Position numbers and translations under genes: made by a program. From the NCBI GenBank assembly GCA_965661545.1, contig CBFIEF010000034.1:1-29001 (forward strand): a stretch of 29,001 nt of DNA, read 5' to 3'. The first letter of the stretch is position 1, and each line of letters starts with the position of its first letter. Of the stretch, positions 1-7,068 are shown one piece after another. The notes below the pieces were generated by a model. That model made no database searches. It was not told the DNA's origin and worked only from the letters and a program-made list of their open reading frames with translations. The DNA is from UBA7985 sp965661545 (GTDB taxonomy: Bacteria > Pseudomonadota > Alphaproteobacteria > UBA7985).

Positions 1-206
1 TCCGCCGCAAGGACATGGGCGTCGGGGTTGGTGGCACCAATCACTTGCGCTTTTTCGCGGGCAAGCCGTTCGACGTACACGTTAGGGGTTTCGGCGTCCC
101 TTGGTGTTTCATCGATGTCTGCGGGGCTAATGGCGTCCGGGGCCACGCCGATCTTCGCCAAAAGCTCTTTTCGGCGAGGGCTGGCGCTGCCGAGGATCAG
201 GCGCAT
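1..206 (-). CDS. maf: Maf-family nucleotide pyrophosphatase, N-terminal part (runs off the window)
   Basis: Maf proteins hydrolyse non-canonical or modified nucleoside triphosphates in the cytoplasm and have also been linked to septum formation. Only the first 68 codons are present; the rest lies beyond base 1. The visible N terminus reads MRLILGSASPRRKELL. The GSASPRR stretch is the family's phosphate-binding signature. A later ERLAREKA helix also fits the family. The ATG at 204-206 follows the infA stop codon directly (TAG then ATG), so the two genes are probably translationally coupled. Roseobacters commonly place infA just before maf, and an RNase E/G gene often follows. The family assignment is firm; the exact substrate class cannot be told from this part. 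Confidence 0.93.
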   Translation of the reverse strand, partial: MRLILGSASPRRKELLAKIGVAPDAISPADIDETPRDAETPNVYVERLAREKAQVIGATNPDAHVLAA

Positions 207-363
207 CTATTTGTAGCGGAAGGTAATCCGCCCCTTGGACAGATCATATGNNNNNNNNNNGGGCCAAGATTTGGTGGTCGTTGTCCAACTTCACCTTGAA
301 CATGGCGTTTGGCAGGATTTCCAGCACTTCGCCTGTGAATTCGATCAGATCTTCTTTTGCCAT
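207..363 (-). CDS. infA: Translation initiation factor IF-1 (interrupted by an assembly gap)
   Basis: IF-1 is a small OB-fold protein that binds the 30S A site during translation initiation. The first 34 residues (starting MAKEDLIEF and ending HQILA) and the last 13 (YDLSKGRITFRYK) match the normal 72-residue IF-1 at both ends. The middle is missing: 103 real bases precede the N run and 44 follow it. A 72-residue product needs about 72 bases where only 10 N are shown, so the frame appears broken when read literally. The gene is almost certainly intact in the organism. The 113-bp gap behind the phosphatase gene and a promoter candidate at 420-449 suggest partly independent expression. The stop codon abuts the maf start. 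Confidence 0.95.
251..260. other. Assembly gap (10 N) inside infA
   Basis: Ten undetermined bases sit inside the IF-1 reading frame. From the conserved 72-aa length of IF-1, the true missing sequence should be close to 72 bp. The N run is therefore a placeholder and not a measured length. All coordinates beyond it are nominal by roughly 60 bp. Confidence 0.95.
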
Positions 364-419
364 GTGTGGCTTTACTTACCTTGTTTTGCGCGGCGAAACA
401 GTCCGCCGGTGTGTGCTGG

Positions 420-449
420 CAAATAGGGGCATGGGGCGGCTTAGGTCAA
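420..449 (-). promoter_or_regulatory. Candidate sigma-70 promoter for infA
   Basis: On the minus strand TTGACC (444-449) is followed after 18 bp by TATTTG (420-425), or after 17 bp by CTATTT. It lies about 57 bp upstream of the infA ATG, in the 113-bp gap after the phosphatase gene. Assigned from motif and position only. Confidence 0.4.
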
Positions 450-476
450 GGTGCAGGGACGCAAAACAGGGCATTA

Positions 477-917
477 TCAAGAAAAATCAAAGCGTTCTCT
501 GATCTTAGCGCGAATTTGGTCTCTGGTTTCGCGGTAAGCGTCCAATTTCATGTCTCGGGTTCCATCCACCAAACTTGGGTCAAGCACATCCCAACTTTCG
601 ACATCTGTCGCCTGTGCGCGCATCGCATCCAGTGCTTCGCCTTCGGCTTGCTTGGACAGCGCGATGATCAAATCATACCCCCCGTCGGAGTGCGCATCAA
701 ATGGCCGCGCCTGATGCCTGTGCATGTCCACGTCTTGCTCGCCCAGTACTGATACAACAAAGCCGTCGATGTCCGTGGGGTAAAGCCCAGCAGAAGCCAC
801 GTAAACGCCCATCCTGTTGGCTTGCAGCAGCTCTTGCTTCATCAAGCCTTCGGCCAAGGGGCTCCGAATGGCGTTACGGGTACAAAGGAACAGCACGGAT
901 CCGGGCAGGTTACTCAT
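477..917 (-). CDS. Low-molecular-weight protein-tyrosine-phosphatase family protein
   Basis: This 146-aa cytoplasmic enzyme belongs to the LMW-PTP/ArsC-like fold, which hydrolyses phosphotyrosine or reduces arsenate through a cysteine intermediate. The P-loop C-x5-R-S is seen as C12-TRNAI-R18-S19 near the N terminus. The partner aspartate is in the D113-P114 motif (VLDPSLVDG). Length is typical. The start overlaps the UPF0262 stop by 4 bp (ATGA), indicating coupling. A phosphatase of this type beside UPF0262 and infA is usual for roseobacters. Arsenate reductase is an alternative, but no additional conserved cysteine pair is evident, so phosphatase is preferred. The natural substrate is unknown. 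Confidence 0.85.
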   Translation of the reverse strand: MSNLPGSVLFLCTRNAIRSPLAEGLMKQELLQANRMGVYVASAGLYPTDIDGFVVSVLGEQDVDMHRHQARPFDAHSDGGYDLIIALSKQAEGEALDAMRAQATDVESWDVLDPSLVDGTRDMKLDAYRETRDQIRAKIRERFDFS

Positions 918-1402
918 GTCAGGGTATCCTTCCGGCCAAGGTAGAGCGCAAAGAGCAGCGTGATCAGCCGCCGTGCTGTGTTCAGGTCGGTATCTACTTT
1001 ACCCTCTAACCGTTCCCTGAGAAGTTCAGCGACGTCGTTGTGAACACCGCGCCGCGCCATGTCTATGGATTCAATCCGCGCGGCGGAGGCGGTGTGAATG
1101 GCATCATTGTAGGCGGTGCAAATATCAAAATATTCAGCGAGCGGGCCTTTGAACGTGCTCAGTGATATCAGCAGGAAATACGGTTTTTCCTCGCCGCCCA
1201 TCGGCGTGATTTCAAAAACCAGCTTGCCTTCATGCTCATTGAGTTTGAGCTTAAAGGGCCCTTGATCCGCAAATGATGCTGGCTTGAAGACATTGTCCTC
1301 GACCAAGTCAAAAATAGCGATCTGCTGTTCCTGCTGCGCCTCCGGTGAGAGGTGAGCATTGAACACATCGGCAAGTTCAACAGCGGCGAGTTTGTCTGTC
1401 AT
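914..1402 (-). CDS. UPF0262 family protein
   Basis: This 162-aa soluble protein has no signal peptide or membrane segment. It resembles the UPF0262 family, which is largely restricted to alphaproteobacteria and has no known function. Recognisable parts are the FDLVEDN segment, the FEITPMGGEEKPYFLLISLS strand region and the C-terminal ARRLITLLFALYLGR helix. It starts only 2 bp after the hisD stop and its own end overlaps the phosphatase start by 4 bp, so it sits in the middle of a tight operon. The conserved neighbourhood is the best hint to its role, but no reaction can be proposed from sequence. Confidence 0.88.
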   Translation of the reverse strand: MTDKLAAVELADVFNAHLSPEAQQEQQIAIFDLVEDNVFKPASFADQGPFKLKLNEHEGKLVFEITPMGGEEKPYFLLISLSTFKGPLAEYFDICTAYNDAIHTASAARIESIDMARRGVHNDVAELLRERLEGKVDTDLNTARRLITLLFALYLGRKDTLT

Positions 1403-1404
1403 GG

Positions 1405-2694
1405 CTAACGGTTACCACGAATTGCAATAGCCCGCGCATGGGCGCTCAGCCCTTCAGCCTCAGCCAGCCGCCGAGCAGGGGCGCCCAAGGTCGCTAGCGC
1501 GTCTGGTGACAAACCCAAGAAGGTTGTGCGCTTCATAAAGTCCAGAACACCCAGACCCGACGCATAGCGCGCGGCGCGAGCGGTCGGCAAAACGTGGTTT
1601 GGCCCGGCGATATAGTCACCCATCGGTTCGGGCGTGAAGCGGCCCAAGAATGCTGAACCGGCATTGCGGATCTTGCCAAACAGCGCCTTTGGATCTTCGG
1701 TCGCGATTTCCAGATGCTCTGGTGCCAGCCGGTCAACCAAGGCCTCGCACGCGTTTACGTCTGAAACCAAAATGATCCCACCATTTTGCGCCCAACTCGC
1801 GCCGGCGATTTCCGCGCGGGGGAGGGTCTTTAGCTGGCTCTCAACGGCATCAGCAACAGACTGCGCGAACGCGGCATCGTCTGTCATCAAGATGGATTGC
1901 GCGTCCGCATCGTGCTCAGCTTGAGACAGCAAATCAGCAGCGATCCACGCTGGATCATTATCCTTGTCAGCGACAACCAGTATTTCCGACGGACCCGCGA
2001 TCATGTCGATCCCAACTTGCCCAAAAACCCGCCGTTTCGCTGCGGCCACAAAGGCGTTCCCTGGACCCACAATTTTATCAACGGGTGCAACGTCCTCTGT
2101 CCCATAGGCCAGCGCGGCTACAGCCTGCGCACCGCCAATTCGGTAGATTTCAGTAACCCCGCACAAGAACGCAGCGGTCAGAACCAGCTTGTTCACCTCG
2201 CCACTTGGGGTTGGCACGCACATCGCGATACGCGGCACACCAGCGACTTTCGCAGGAATGGCGTTCATGTAGACCGAAGACGGGTAAGCCGCTTGCCCGC
2301 CAGGAACATAGATCCCCGCCGCAGAAACAGATGTCCACCGCCATCCAAGTTCAACCCCAACGTCGTCCGTGTAAGCCTCATCAGCAGGGCGTTGGCGTTC
2401 GTGGAAAGAGCGCACGCGGGAAATGGCCAGCTCCACCGCGGCGCGATCTTCGGCATCCACAGCATCAACGGCGGCTTGAATTTCGGCATCCGTAAAGCGC
2501 GCAGTTTGGCTCACATCGAGTTTGTCAAAACGCTGCGTGTAAGTTGCGACCGCTGCGTGTCCGTCTGCGCGGACATCTTGGATGATGTCGGCCACGACGG
2601 TATCGACGTCCGCAGAGACCTCGCGCTTGAGTGACAGGAACTCTTGAAAGCGACTTTCGAAATCTTCATCGCTTTGGTTCAGCCAAAACACCAT
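1405..2694 (-). CDS. hisD: Histidinol dehydrogenase
   Basis: HisD catalyses the last two steps of histidine synthesis, NAD-dependent oxidation of L-histidinol to L-histidine, and uses zinc. The 429-aa length fits the family. Residues matching the known E. coli active site are visible: zinc ligands Q258 and H261 (LLSQAEHDADAQ), the catalytic pair E326-H327 (APEHLEI), D360 (MGDYIAGPNH) and H419 (GLSAHARA). The NAD-region loop PGGQAAYPSSVYMN is also present. The ATG at 2692-2694 abuts the hisG stop codon, so HisG and HisD are made from one coupled transcript. No catalytic residue appears to be missing. Confidence 0.97.
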   Translation of the reverse strand: MVFWLNQSDEDFESRFQEFLSLKREVSADVDTVVADIIQDVRADGHAAVATYTQRFDKLDVSQTARFTDAEIQAAVDAVDAEDRAAVELAISRVRSFHERQRPADEAYTDDVGVELGWRWTSVSAAGIYVPGGQAAYPSSVYMNAIPAKVAGVPRIAMCVPTPSGEVNKLVLTAAFLCGVTEIYRIGGAQAVAALAYGTEDVAPVDKIVGPGNAFVAAAKRRVFGQVGIDMIAGPSEILVVADKDNDPAWIAADLLSQAEHDADAQSILMTDDAAFAQSVADAVESQLKTLPRAEIAGASWAQNGGIILVSDVNACEALVDRLAPEHLEIATEDPKALFGKIRNAGSAFLGRFTPEPMGDYIAGPNHVLPTARAARYASGLGVLDFMKRTTFLGLSPDALATLGAPARRLAEAEGLSAHARAIAIRGNR

Positions 2695-3369
2695 CTATGC
2701 CGTCTCTCTGCCTTGGCTTTCACGAACTGCGTCCCGGAAAGCGTTAATCCATTTCAGAATACGCTGAGAATCCGTCTTCAGCGCAGAACGGTTCACCACC
2801 AGTCGAGCTGTGGAGTGCAGGATCACTTCTTCTTCGATCAGGCCGTTCATCTTCAATGTTGTTCCAGTTGAAACAAGATCAACAATCCGCGACGCCATGC
2901 CCAGCATCGGACCGAGTTCAATCGCGCCGTTGAGCTTGATGCACTCCGCGTGGATGCCCTTCGTGGCGAAGTGCTTGCGTGTGACGTTTGGGTATTTTGT
3001 CGCTACCCGCAGGTGGGAACGGCCCGCGAGGGGGACGGCGTCCAAACTGGCTTGTGGTCCAGCAACCGACAGGCGACAGGCGCCAAACCCCAGGTCAACC
3101 GGGACGTAGAGCTCGGAATAGTCAAACTCAGCCAAAACATCCGCGCCAACAACACCCAATTGCGCGCCGCCAAACCCCACAAAGGTTGCGACATCGAAGG
3201 GCTTTACCGGGATCAAGTCGATTTCGGGCGAGCTGGTGCCGAACCGCAGGCGTCGGTCGTTCTTGTCGCGAAATGCAGCCTCGGGGGCGGCGCCAATGGC
3301 TTCGAGAACGGGCTGGCAATCACCGGCCAATCGCCCTTTTGGCAGGGCCAGTACAAGGGGATCACTCAT
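2695..3369 (-). CDS. hisG: ATP phosphoribosyltransferase, short form
   Basis: HisG performs the first committed step of histidine synthesis, joining ATP and PRPP. The 224-aa protein starts MSDPLVLALPKGRL, where the LPKGRL motif is characteristic, and contains the VSTGTTLKMNGL loop expected to bind PRPP phosphate. It lacks the C-terminal regulatory domain of the roughly 300-aa long form. Short-form HisG normally needs the HisZ subunit (a HisRS-like protein) for activity and feedback control; hisZ is not in this window. It starts 5 bp after the DUF2948 stop and ends abutting hisD. Function is secure; the location of hisZ is unknown. Confidence 0.95.
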   Translation of the reverse strand: MSDPLVLALPKGRLAGDCQPVLEAIGAAPEAAFRDKNDRRLRFGTSSPEIDLIPVKPFDVATFVGFGGAQLGVVGADVLAEFDYSELYVPVDLGFGACRLSVAGPQASLDAVPLAGRSHLRVATKYPNVTRKHFATKGIHAECIKLNGAIELGPMLGMASRIVDLVSTGTTLKMNGLIEEEVILHSTARLVVNRSALKTDSQRILKWINAFRDAVRESQGRETA

Positions 3370-3374
3370 GGGTT

Positions 3375-3902
3375 TTAGTCTCCCTGACTCACCGCCGGCG
3401 CATCGCGGACGATAGCGGCGAGGTCATCGCCGTGTTCTGGTTTCCGCTGAGTTGGCCAAGGCTCACCCAGATCTTCAAGGAATACACGCAAATTGTTTCC
3501 CGACAAGCGGATAGCGGCTTCACCGGAGCAGACGATGGTCAGCCCCTTTTCATCGGGAACCAGCGCCATGATGGACACAAACTGATCGCTAGAGCCACGT
3601 TTGATGGACTTCGTTCTTGCGCCGGTGATGCCTTCAACGGTCAGCGCGGCGAAGCTACGTGTAAAGCCGCTGGCAATGTCATCTTGGAACCGTGCATCGG
3701 ACGCCTCTTCGCCCTGATCCTGCGCGTCAATGCGTGCGGCGTTCTCCCACTGAAACCGGTTCAACACGGCAATGAAGCGGCGCTTGTCGTCCTCAATCGT
3801 CATGTCTGTTGGGACAAAGATCGCGTCCTGCACAAGCCCCGATAACATCACGATATCACGGTTTTCGCGGCCCAAAATTTTCAGTCTTTGGTTGGCTGCC
3901 AT
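3375..3902 (-). CDS. DUF2948 family protein
   Basis: This 175-aa soluble protein matches the DUF2948 family, which is found next to murA in many alphaproteobacteria and has no assigned function. Visible hallmarks are an N-terminal LKILGRENRDIVMLSGLVQD segment, the core FIAVLNRFQWE, and a C-terminal NNLRVFLEDLGEPWPT stretch. It follows murA by 15 bp and precedes hisG by 5 bp, so it is part of the same operon. The ribosome-binding site is weak (AAGAG), which agrees with coupling to murA. No catalytic motif is seen. Confidence 0.85.
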   Translation of the reverse strand: MAANQRLKILGRENRDIVMLSGLVQDAIFVPTDMTIEDDKRRFIAVLNRFQWENAARIDAQDQGEEASDARFQDDIASGFTRSFAALTVEGITGARTKSIKRGSSDQFVSIMALVPDEKGLTIVCSGEAAIRLSGNNLRVFLEDLGEPWPTQRKPEHGDDLAAIVRDAPAVSQGD

Positions 3903-3917
3903 AGGTCTCTTATCCGC

Positions 3918-5246
3918 CTAGTCTCGTCGCTCAATCGTCGCGCCGACAGCCGATAGTTTGGCCTCGATGCGCTCGTAACCCCGGTCGAGGTGATGAATAT
4001 CGCCCAGATGCGTTTCGCCCTCTGCCGCAAGGCCTGCCAGAATCAGTGATGCCGAAGCGCGCAAATCTGTTGCCATCACGGGTGCACCAAACAGCTTACC
4101 AACCCCGCGCACAACCGCAACACGGCCATCAACTTCGATGTTGGCCCCCATGCGGATCAGCTCAGGAACGTGCATGTAGCGGTTTTCAAAGATCGTCTCT
4201 GTCAGTACCGCGGTTCCGGTCCCAATCACCATCAACGACATGGTTTGCGCTTGCAGGTCGGTGGGGAAGCCGGGGTAAGGCTCTGTTGTGACGTTGACGC
4301 TGTTCGGGCGCTCGTGAGTGGACACCACATGGATGCCGCCGGCGACTTGCGTGCAAATTACGCCGCTGGCTTCCAGCACGGTGGCCAGGCTGCCCAAATG
4401 TTCCAGTTTGCCGTTCTTCAGGATCAGCTCACCGCCGGTCATACCCGCTGCAACAGCAAAGGTTCCGGCTTCGATGCGATCCGCCACGACTTGATGCTGG
4501 GTGCCGCCCAGACGTTCGACACCATCCACGATCAAATGGCTCGTCCCAACGCCGGAAATCTGTGCGCCCATGCTGATCAGGCACTGACACAGGTCCACGA
4601 CCTCAGGCTCTTGCGCCGCATTGAACATTTCGGTGCGACCTTCAGCCAAAGTCGCTGCCATGACCAAGTTCTCGGTTGCGCCGACTGATACCTTCGGGAA
4701 GTTGATTTTTGCCCCTTGGAGCCGCCCTTTGCCGCCCTGCGGAGTCTCCGCAACCACGTAACCATCGCGAAGTTCGATCTTCGCGCCCATTGCTTCCAAG
4801 CCCATCAGGTGCAGGTCAACCGGTCGCGAACCAATGGCACAGCCACCAGGTAGGCTGACTTCTGCCTTGCCTTCGCGGGCCAGCAGCGGACCCAAAACCA
4901 AGATCGACGCCCGCATCTGGCTCACCAGCTCATAGGGTGCGCGGATCGATTTGATTTCTGGCGTATGCATGTGCAGCACGGGCAAGCTAGGGCCGGCGCC
5001 TTCGCCAATCCCAGACGCATCGATCTCTGCGCCTTCGCCAATCCCAGACGCATCGATCTCTGCGCCATGGCCGCGCAGCACGTTGGTCAGGGTGCCGATA
5101 TCGTGAAGGTCCGGGCAGTTTGTCAGGGTGACAGGTTCGTCTGTCAGCAGCGTCACTGCCATCAGCGGAAGCGCTGCGTTCTTCGCACCCGAAACCGGGA
5201 TTTCACCGTTTAGCCTCTGGCCGCCAGAAACAACAATTTCAGCCAT
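3918..5246 (-). CDS. murA: UDP-N-acetylglucosamine 1-carboxyvinyltransferase
   Basis: MurA transfers enolpyruvate from PEP to UDP-GlcNAc in the first committed cytoplasmic step of peptidoglycan synthesis and is the fosfomycin target. From the start at 5246 the protein has 442 aa. K22-N23 (SGAKNAALP) and the catalytic cysteine C136 (LPGGCAIGSRPVDLH) are present, with the C-terminal DRGYERIEAKL motif. A longer reading from 5330 would add 28 residues unlike any MurA and has no Shine-Dalgarno sequence, while the 5246 start has a GAGAGAG stretch upstream and matches the family N terminus. Unusually, residues 61-71 are duplicated exactly as residues 72-82, so C136 is displaced by 21 relative to E. 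coli C115. The enzyme should still be active because the insertion precedes the catalytic loop. Confidence 0.97.
   Translation of the reverse strand: MAEIVVSGGQRLNGEIPVSGAKNAALPLMAVTLLTDEPVTLTNCPDLHDIGTLTNVLRGHGAEIDASGIGEGAEIDASGIGEGAGPSLPVLHMHTPEIKSIRAPYELVSQMRASILVLGPLLAREGKAEVSLPGGCAIGSRPVDLHLMGLEAMGAKIELRDGYVVAETPQGGKGRLQGAKINFPKVSVGATENLVMAATLAEGRTEMFNAAQEPEVVDLCQCLISMGAQISGVGTSHLIVDGVERLGGTQHQVVADRIEAGTFAVAAGMTGGELILKNGKLEHLGSLATVLEASGVICTQVAGGIHVVSTHERPNSVNVTTEPYPGFPTDLQAQTMSLMVIGTGTAVLTETIFENRYMHVPELIRMGANIEVDGRVAVVRGVGKLFGAPVMATDLRASASLILAGLAAEGETHLGDIHHLDRGYERIEAKLSAVGATIERRD
4996..5061. repeat. Perfect 33-bp tandem duplication within murA
   Basis: Copies at 4996-5028 and 5029-5061 are identical, and the first 5 bases (gcgcc) recur a third time at 5062-5066. 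The unit encodes GAEIDASGIGE, so the duplication adds 11 residues in frame. Exact identity suggests a recent slippage or recombination event, or an assembly artefact. Confidence 0.97.
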
Positions 5247-5366
5247 CGTGTTCGCTCGATCTCTCTCAGGAAAATGGTCAGGCATTTCCCTAGCAGGCGC
5301 CAGACCTTTTGATATGACGTCTTCATGCAAAGATTGAGCAGTTTAGGCAACCACTAGAACCGATTG

Positions 5367-5918
5367 TTAGAGGCGCGGTAGCGTCACGCCCGTTTGGCCC
5401 ATGTATTTCCCAGAGCGGTCTGCGTAGGAAACTTCGCACGGTTCATCGCCTTGGAAGAACAGGAACTGGCACGCGCCTTCGTTGGCGTAAATCTTCGCGG
5501 GCAGGGGAGTGGTGTTGGAAAATTCCAACGTAACGTGGCCTTCCCACTCCGGCTCCAACGGCGTCACATTCACGATGATCCCGCACCGCGCATAGGTCGA
5601 TTTACCGACACAAACAACCAGAACGTCACGGGGAATGCGGAAGTACTCGACCGTCCGAGCCAAGGCAAAAGAGTTCGGCGGGATGATGCAAACGTCGGTC
5701 TGACGCTCGACGAAGCTGTCGTTGGAGAATTCCTTAGGGTCAACAACTGCGGAATCGATGTTGGTGAAAATCCGGAAATCCTCGGCGACGCGTGCGTCAT
5801 AGCCATAAGAGCTCAAGCCGTAGGAAATCATGCCTTCACGCTTCTGGGCTTCAACAAAAGGCTCGATCATGCCCTGGTTTGCAAAGTCTCGGATCTTGTG
5901 ATCAGGAAGGATGCCCAC
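5367..5918 (-). CDS. dcd: dCTP deaminase
   Basis: Dcd converts dCTP to dUTP, feeding thymidylate synthesis. The 183-aa protein has the family signature GKSTYARCG (residues 105-113) and the strand HVTLEFSN holding the catalytic glutamate E132, plus the C-terminal QTGVTLPRL that closes over nucleotide. The start is GTG at 5916-5918, giving MGILPDHKI; a GGAG lies 10 bp upstream and no in-frame ATG fits the family N terminus better. The gene begins 7 bp after the stop of the preceding 52-aa gene, so the two are probably co-transcribed. A bifunctional dCTP deaminase/dUTPase is less likely because of overall similarity to the monofunctional enzyme. Confidence 0.95.
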   Translation of the reverse strand: MGILPDHKIRDFANQGMIEPFVEAQKREGMISYGLSSYGYDARVAEDFRIFTNIDSAVVDPKEFSNDSFVERQTDVCIIPPNSFALARTVEYFRIPRDVLVVCVGKSTYARCGIIVNVTPLEPEWEGHVTLEFSNTTPLPAKIYANEGACQFLFFQGDEPCEVSYADRSGKYMGQTGVTLPRL

Positions 5919-5925
5919 AGCTCAT

Positions 5926-6084
5926 TTACTCCGATGGTTCGGTTTCGGGGGGAGGCGAAGGATCTTGCGCCATTTCTTCCGCCGTCCGCGCACGACCTTG
6001 AGCCTTGCGACGGCGAAGGTTGTTGCGGAGTGCATCGGCGAGCCGATCCGCGCGACTATCAGACTTGGCTTTTTCATTCCCCAT
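5926..6084 (-). CDS. Small basic/acidic hypothetical protein (52 aa) upstream of dcd
   Basis: A 52-codon frame starts at ATG 6082-6084 and ends with TAA at 5926-5928, only 7 bp before the dcd GTG. It begins MGNEKAKSDSRADRLADALR, continues with an arginine-rich helix (NNLRRRKAQGRAR), and ends in an acidic, proline-rich tail (DPSPPPETEPSE). The pattern of a charged amphipathic helix with a disordered acidic tail resembles small conserved proteins seen in other alphaproteobacteria, but I cannot name a family. No clear Shine-Dalgarno sequence is visible. A competing 86-aa frame over the same bases is arginine/proline-rich and looks like a shadow. Confidence 0.6.
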   Translation of the reverse strand: MGNEKAKSDSRADRLADALRNNLRRRKAQGRARTAEEMAQDPSPPPETEPSE

Positions 6085-6400
6085 AATGTGAACAGGGAGT
6101 GCGGTAGCCTGCGCGATTGGTCAAGTCGATTGCCTGTGGAAATTTTCGGGGGAGCAAGAGATTTTGGCGGTAAAAGCGCCACCCATGGCGCTCAATAAAG
6201 GGGCCAGTTCACGGGGAGTTGGCCACCGTATGGGGCTTTTCCAAACGCAAAACAGCTCCTTTCCGTCTAAAGCACCGCGCCAGAGTTATTTTCGGCCTGC
6301 TGGCTTTTGCTTTTCAACAGATAGCCGTGCTTCCCATGGCGCATGGGTAAAGTCTTGCGCGTCAGGGGCGAAGGTGGCAATACCGCACGCATCAAACGGT
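6085..6400. other. Intergenic region before tRNA-Thr
   Basis: This 316-bp stretch has no convincing gene. It should hold the promoter for the 52-aa protein/dcd unit on the minus strand and the tRNA-Thr promoter on the plus strand (6355-6383). A minus-strand frame crossing the tRNA is a typical antisense artefact. Confidence 0.6.
6355..6383 (+). promoter_or_regulatory. Candidate promoter of tRNA-Thr
   Basis: TTGCGC (6355-6360) and CAATAC (6378-6383) are separated by 17 bp and lie 18 bp before the tRNA 5' end, a normal position for a tRNA promoter. The tRNA-Gly gene here has a similar TTGCGA box. Confidence 0.4.
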
Positions 6401-6475
6401 GCTGCTGTAGCTCAGGGGTAGAGCACGTCATTGGTAATGACGAGGCCGGGAGTTCGAATCTCCCCAGCAGCACCA
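6401..6475 (+). tRNA. tRNA-Thr (anticodon GGU)
   Basis: A full cloverleaf is visible. The 7-bp acceptor stem GCTGCTG/CAGCAGC is perfect, the D arm is GCTC..GAGC, the anticodon stem is CGTCA/TGACG with loop TTGGTAA (anticodon GGT at 6433-6435), and the T arm is GGGAG-TTCGAAT-CTCCC. The terminal CCA is encoded (6473-6475). A T5 run follows, but no stem-loop. It reads ACC and ACU codons. Confidence 0.97.
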
Positions 6476-7068
6476 TTTTTCCCAGAGATTGATTATTCTT
6501 TCGACCAAGGTCGTGCGTCCAGCACCCTTGGCACCCATCCACTATGGCTTGCGCCATTGATCGAGGCCCGTGCCACGCCAGTTTTTCCGGCCCTAACGCC
6601 ATCACCCTGAAAAAGTTGTTTCGCACTTTGGGTGGTGACGCCAATTACTGACCCTGATCGGATGCTATCGGTTTTGGGTCTTTCGAAATCGGCTTCGGAT
6701 TCAGCGACGAATGCCTTGTTTGACCTATTAAGCAGGCAAAAAACTGCATAAATAGTCCAAAAATGGGTGATAAAACTAATTATTTTCTGATTTTCCGTAA
6801 ATAATTGGCCTTGAGCGGCTATTCAAAAGATCAAATATTTTTGATGATCGAATGAGATTAGTAAAAAAAGCCAAAAAGAGACAATATAATAGAAAAAATG
6901 GGTAATTTTCTGATTTCTGTGGAGATACAGACTAGCAACTTTCTATTAATGGTAACTGTACTGCGCGTTTGCTAGAATTCAATGCGAATCGAACTTTACA
7001 TATTGATAATAGGCCGCATTTATAGTGTTTTAATATTTATAATACACTAATTTCAGGGTCATTGATCA
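6476..7068. other. AT-rich spacer upstream of the metalloprotease gene
   Basis: This 593-bp stretch holds no credible gene. From about 6650 it is conspicuously AT-rich compared with its surroundings. It contains a direct repeat of ATTTTCTGATTT (6782-6793 and 6905-6916), each preceded by AAAATGGGT, and an inverted repeat with an embedded TATAAT next to the start codon (7023-7049). It most likely carries the regulatory region of the large secreted protein. Its composition and position behind a tRNA gene suggest acquired DNA, but I saw no integrase or att duplication. Confidence 0.6.
7023..7049 (+). promoter_or_regulatory. Inverted repeat with embedded -10 box before the metalloprotease gene
   Basis: TAGTGT (7023-7028) and ACACTA (7044-7049) form a 6-bp inverted repeat around a perfect TATAAT at 7038-7043, about 25 bp before the ATG. 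A regulator bound here would cover the -10 region. No strong -35 box is seen at 17 bp, which fits an activator-dependent or repressed promoter. Motif-based only. Confidence 0.35.

Noticed and set aside
5247..5330. N-terminal extension of MurA by 28 aa
   Set aside because: No Shine-Dalgarno sequence; the family N terminus begins at MAEIVVSGG.
5922..6182. 86-aa minus-strand frame overlapping the 52-aa gene
   Set aside because: Basic, proline-rich translation; the 52-aa frame has better spacing to dcd and a more protein-like composition.
6267..6644. 125-aa minus-strand frame over tRNA-Thr
   Set aside because: Contains the well-known antisense-tRNA pattern (LLGRFELPASS); the tRNA explains the sequence.
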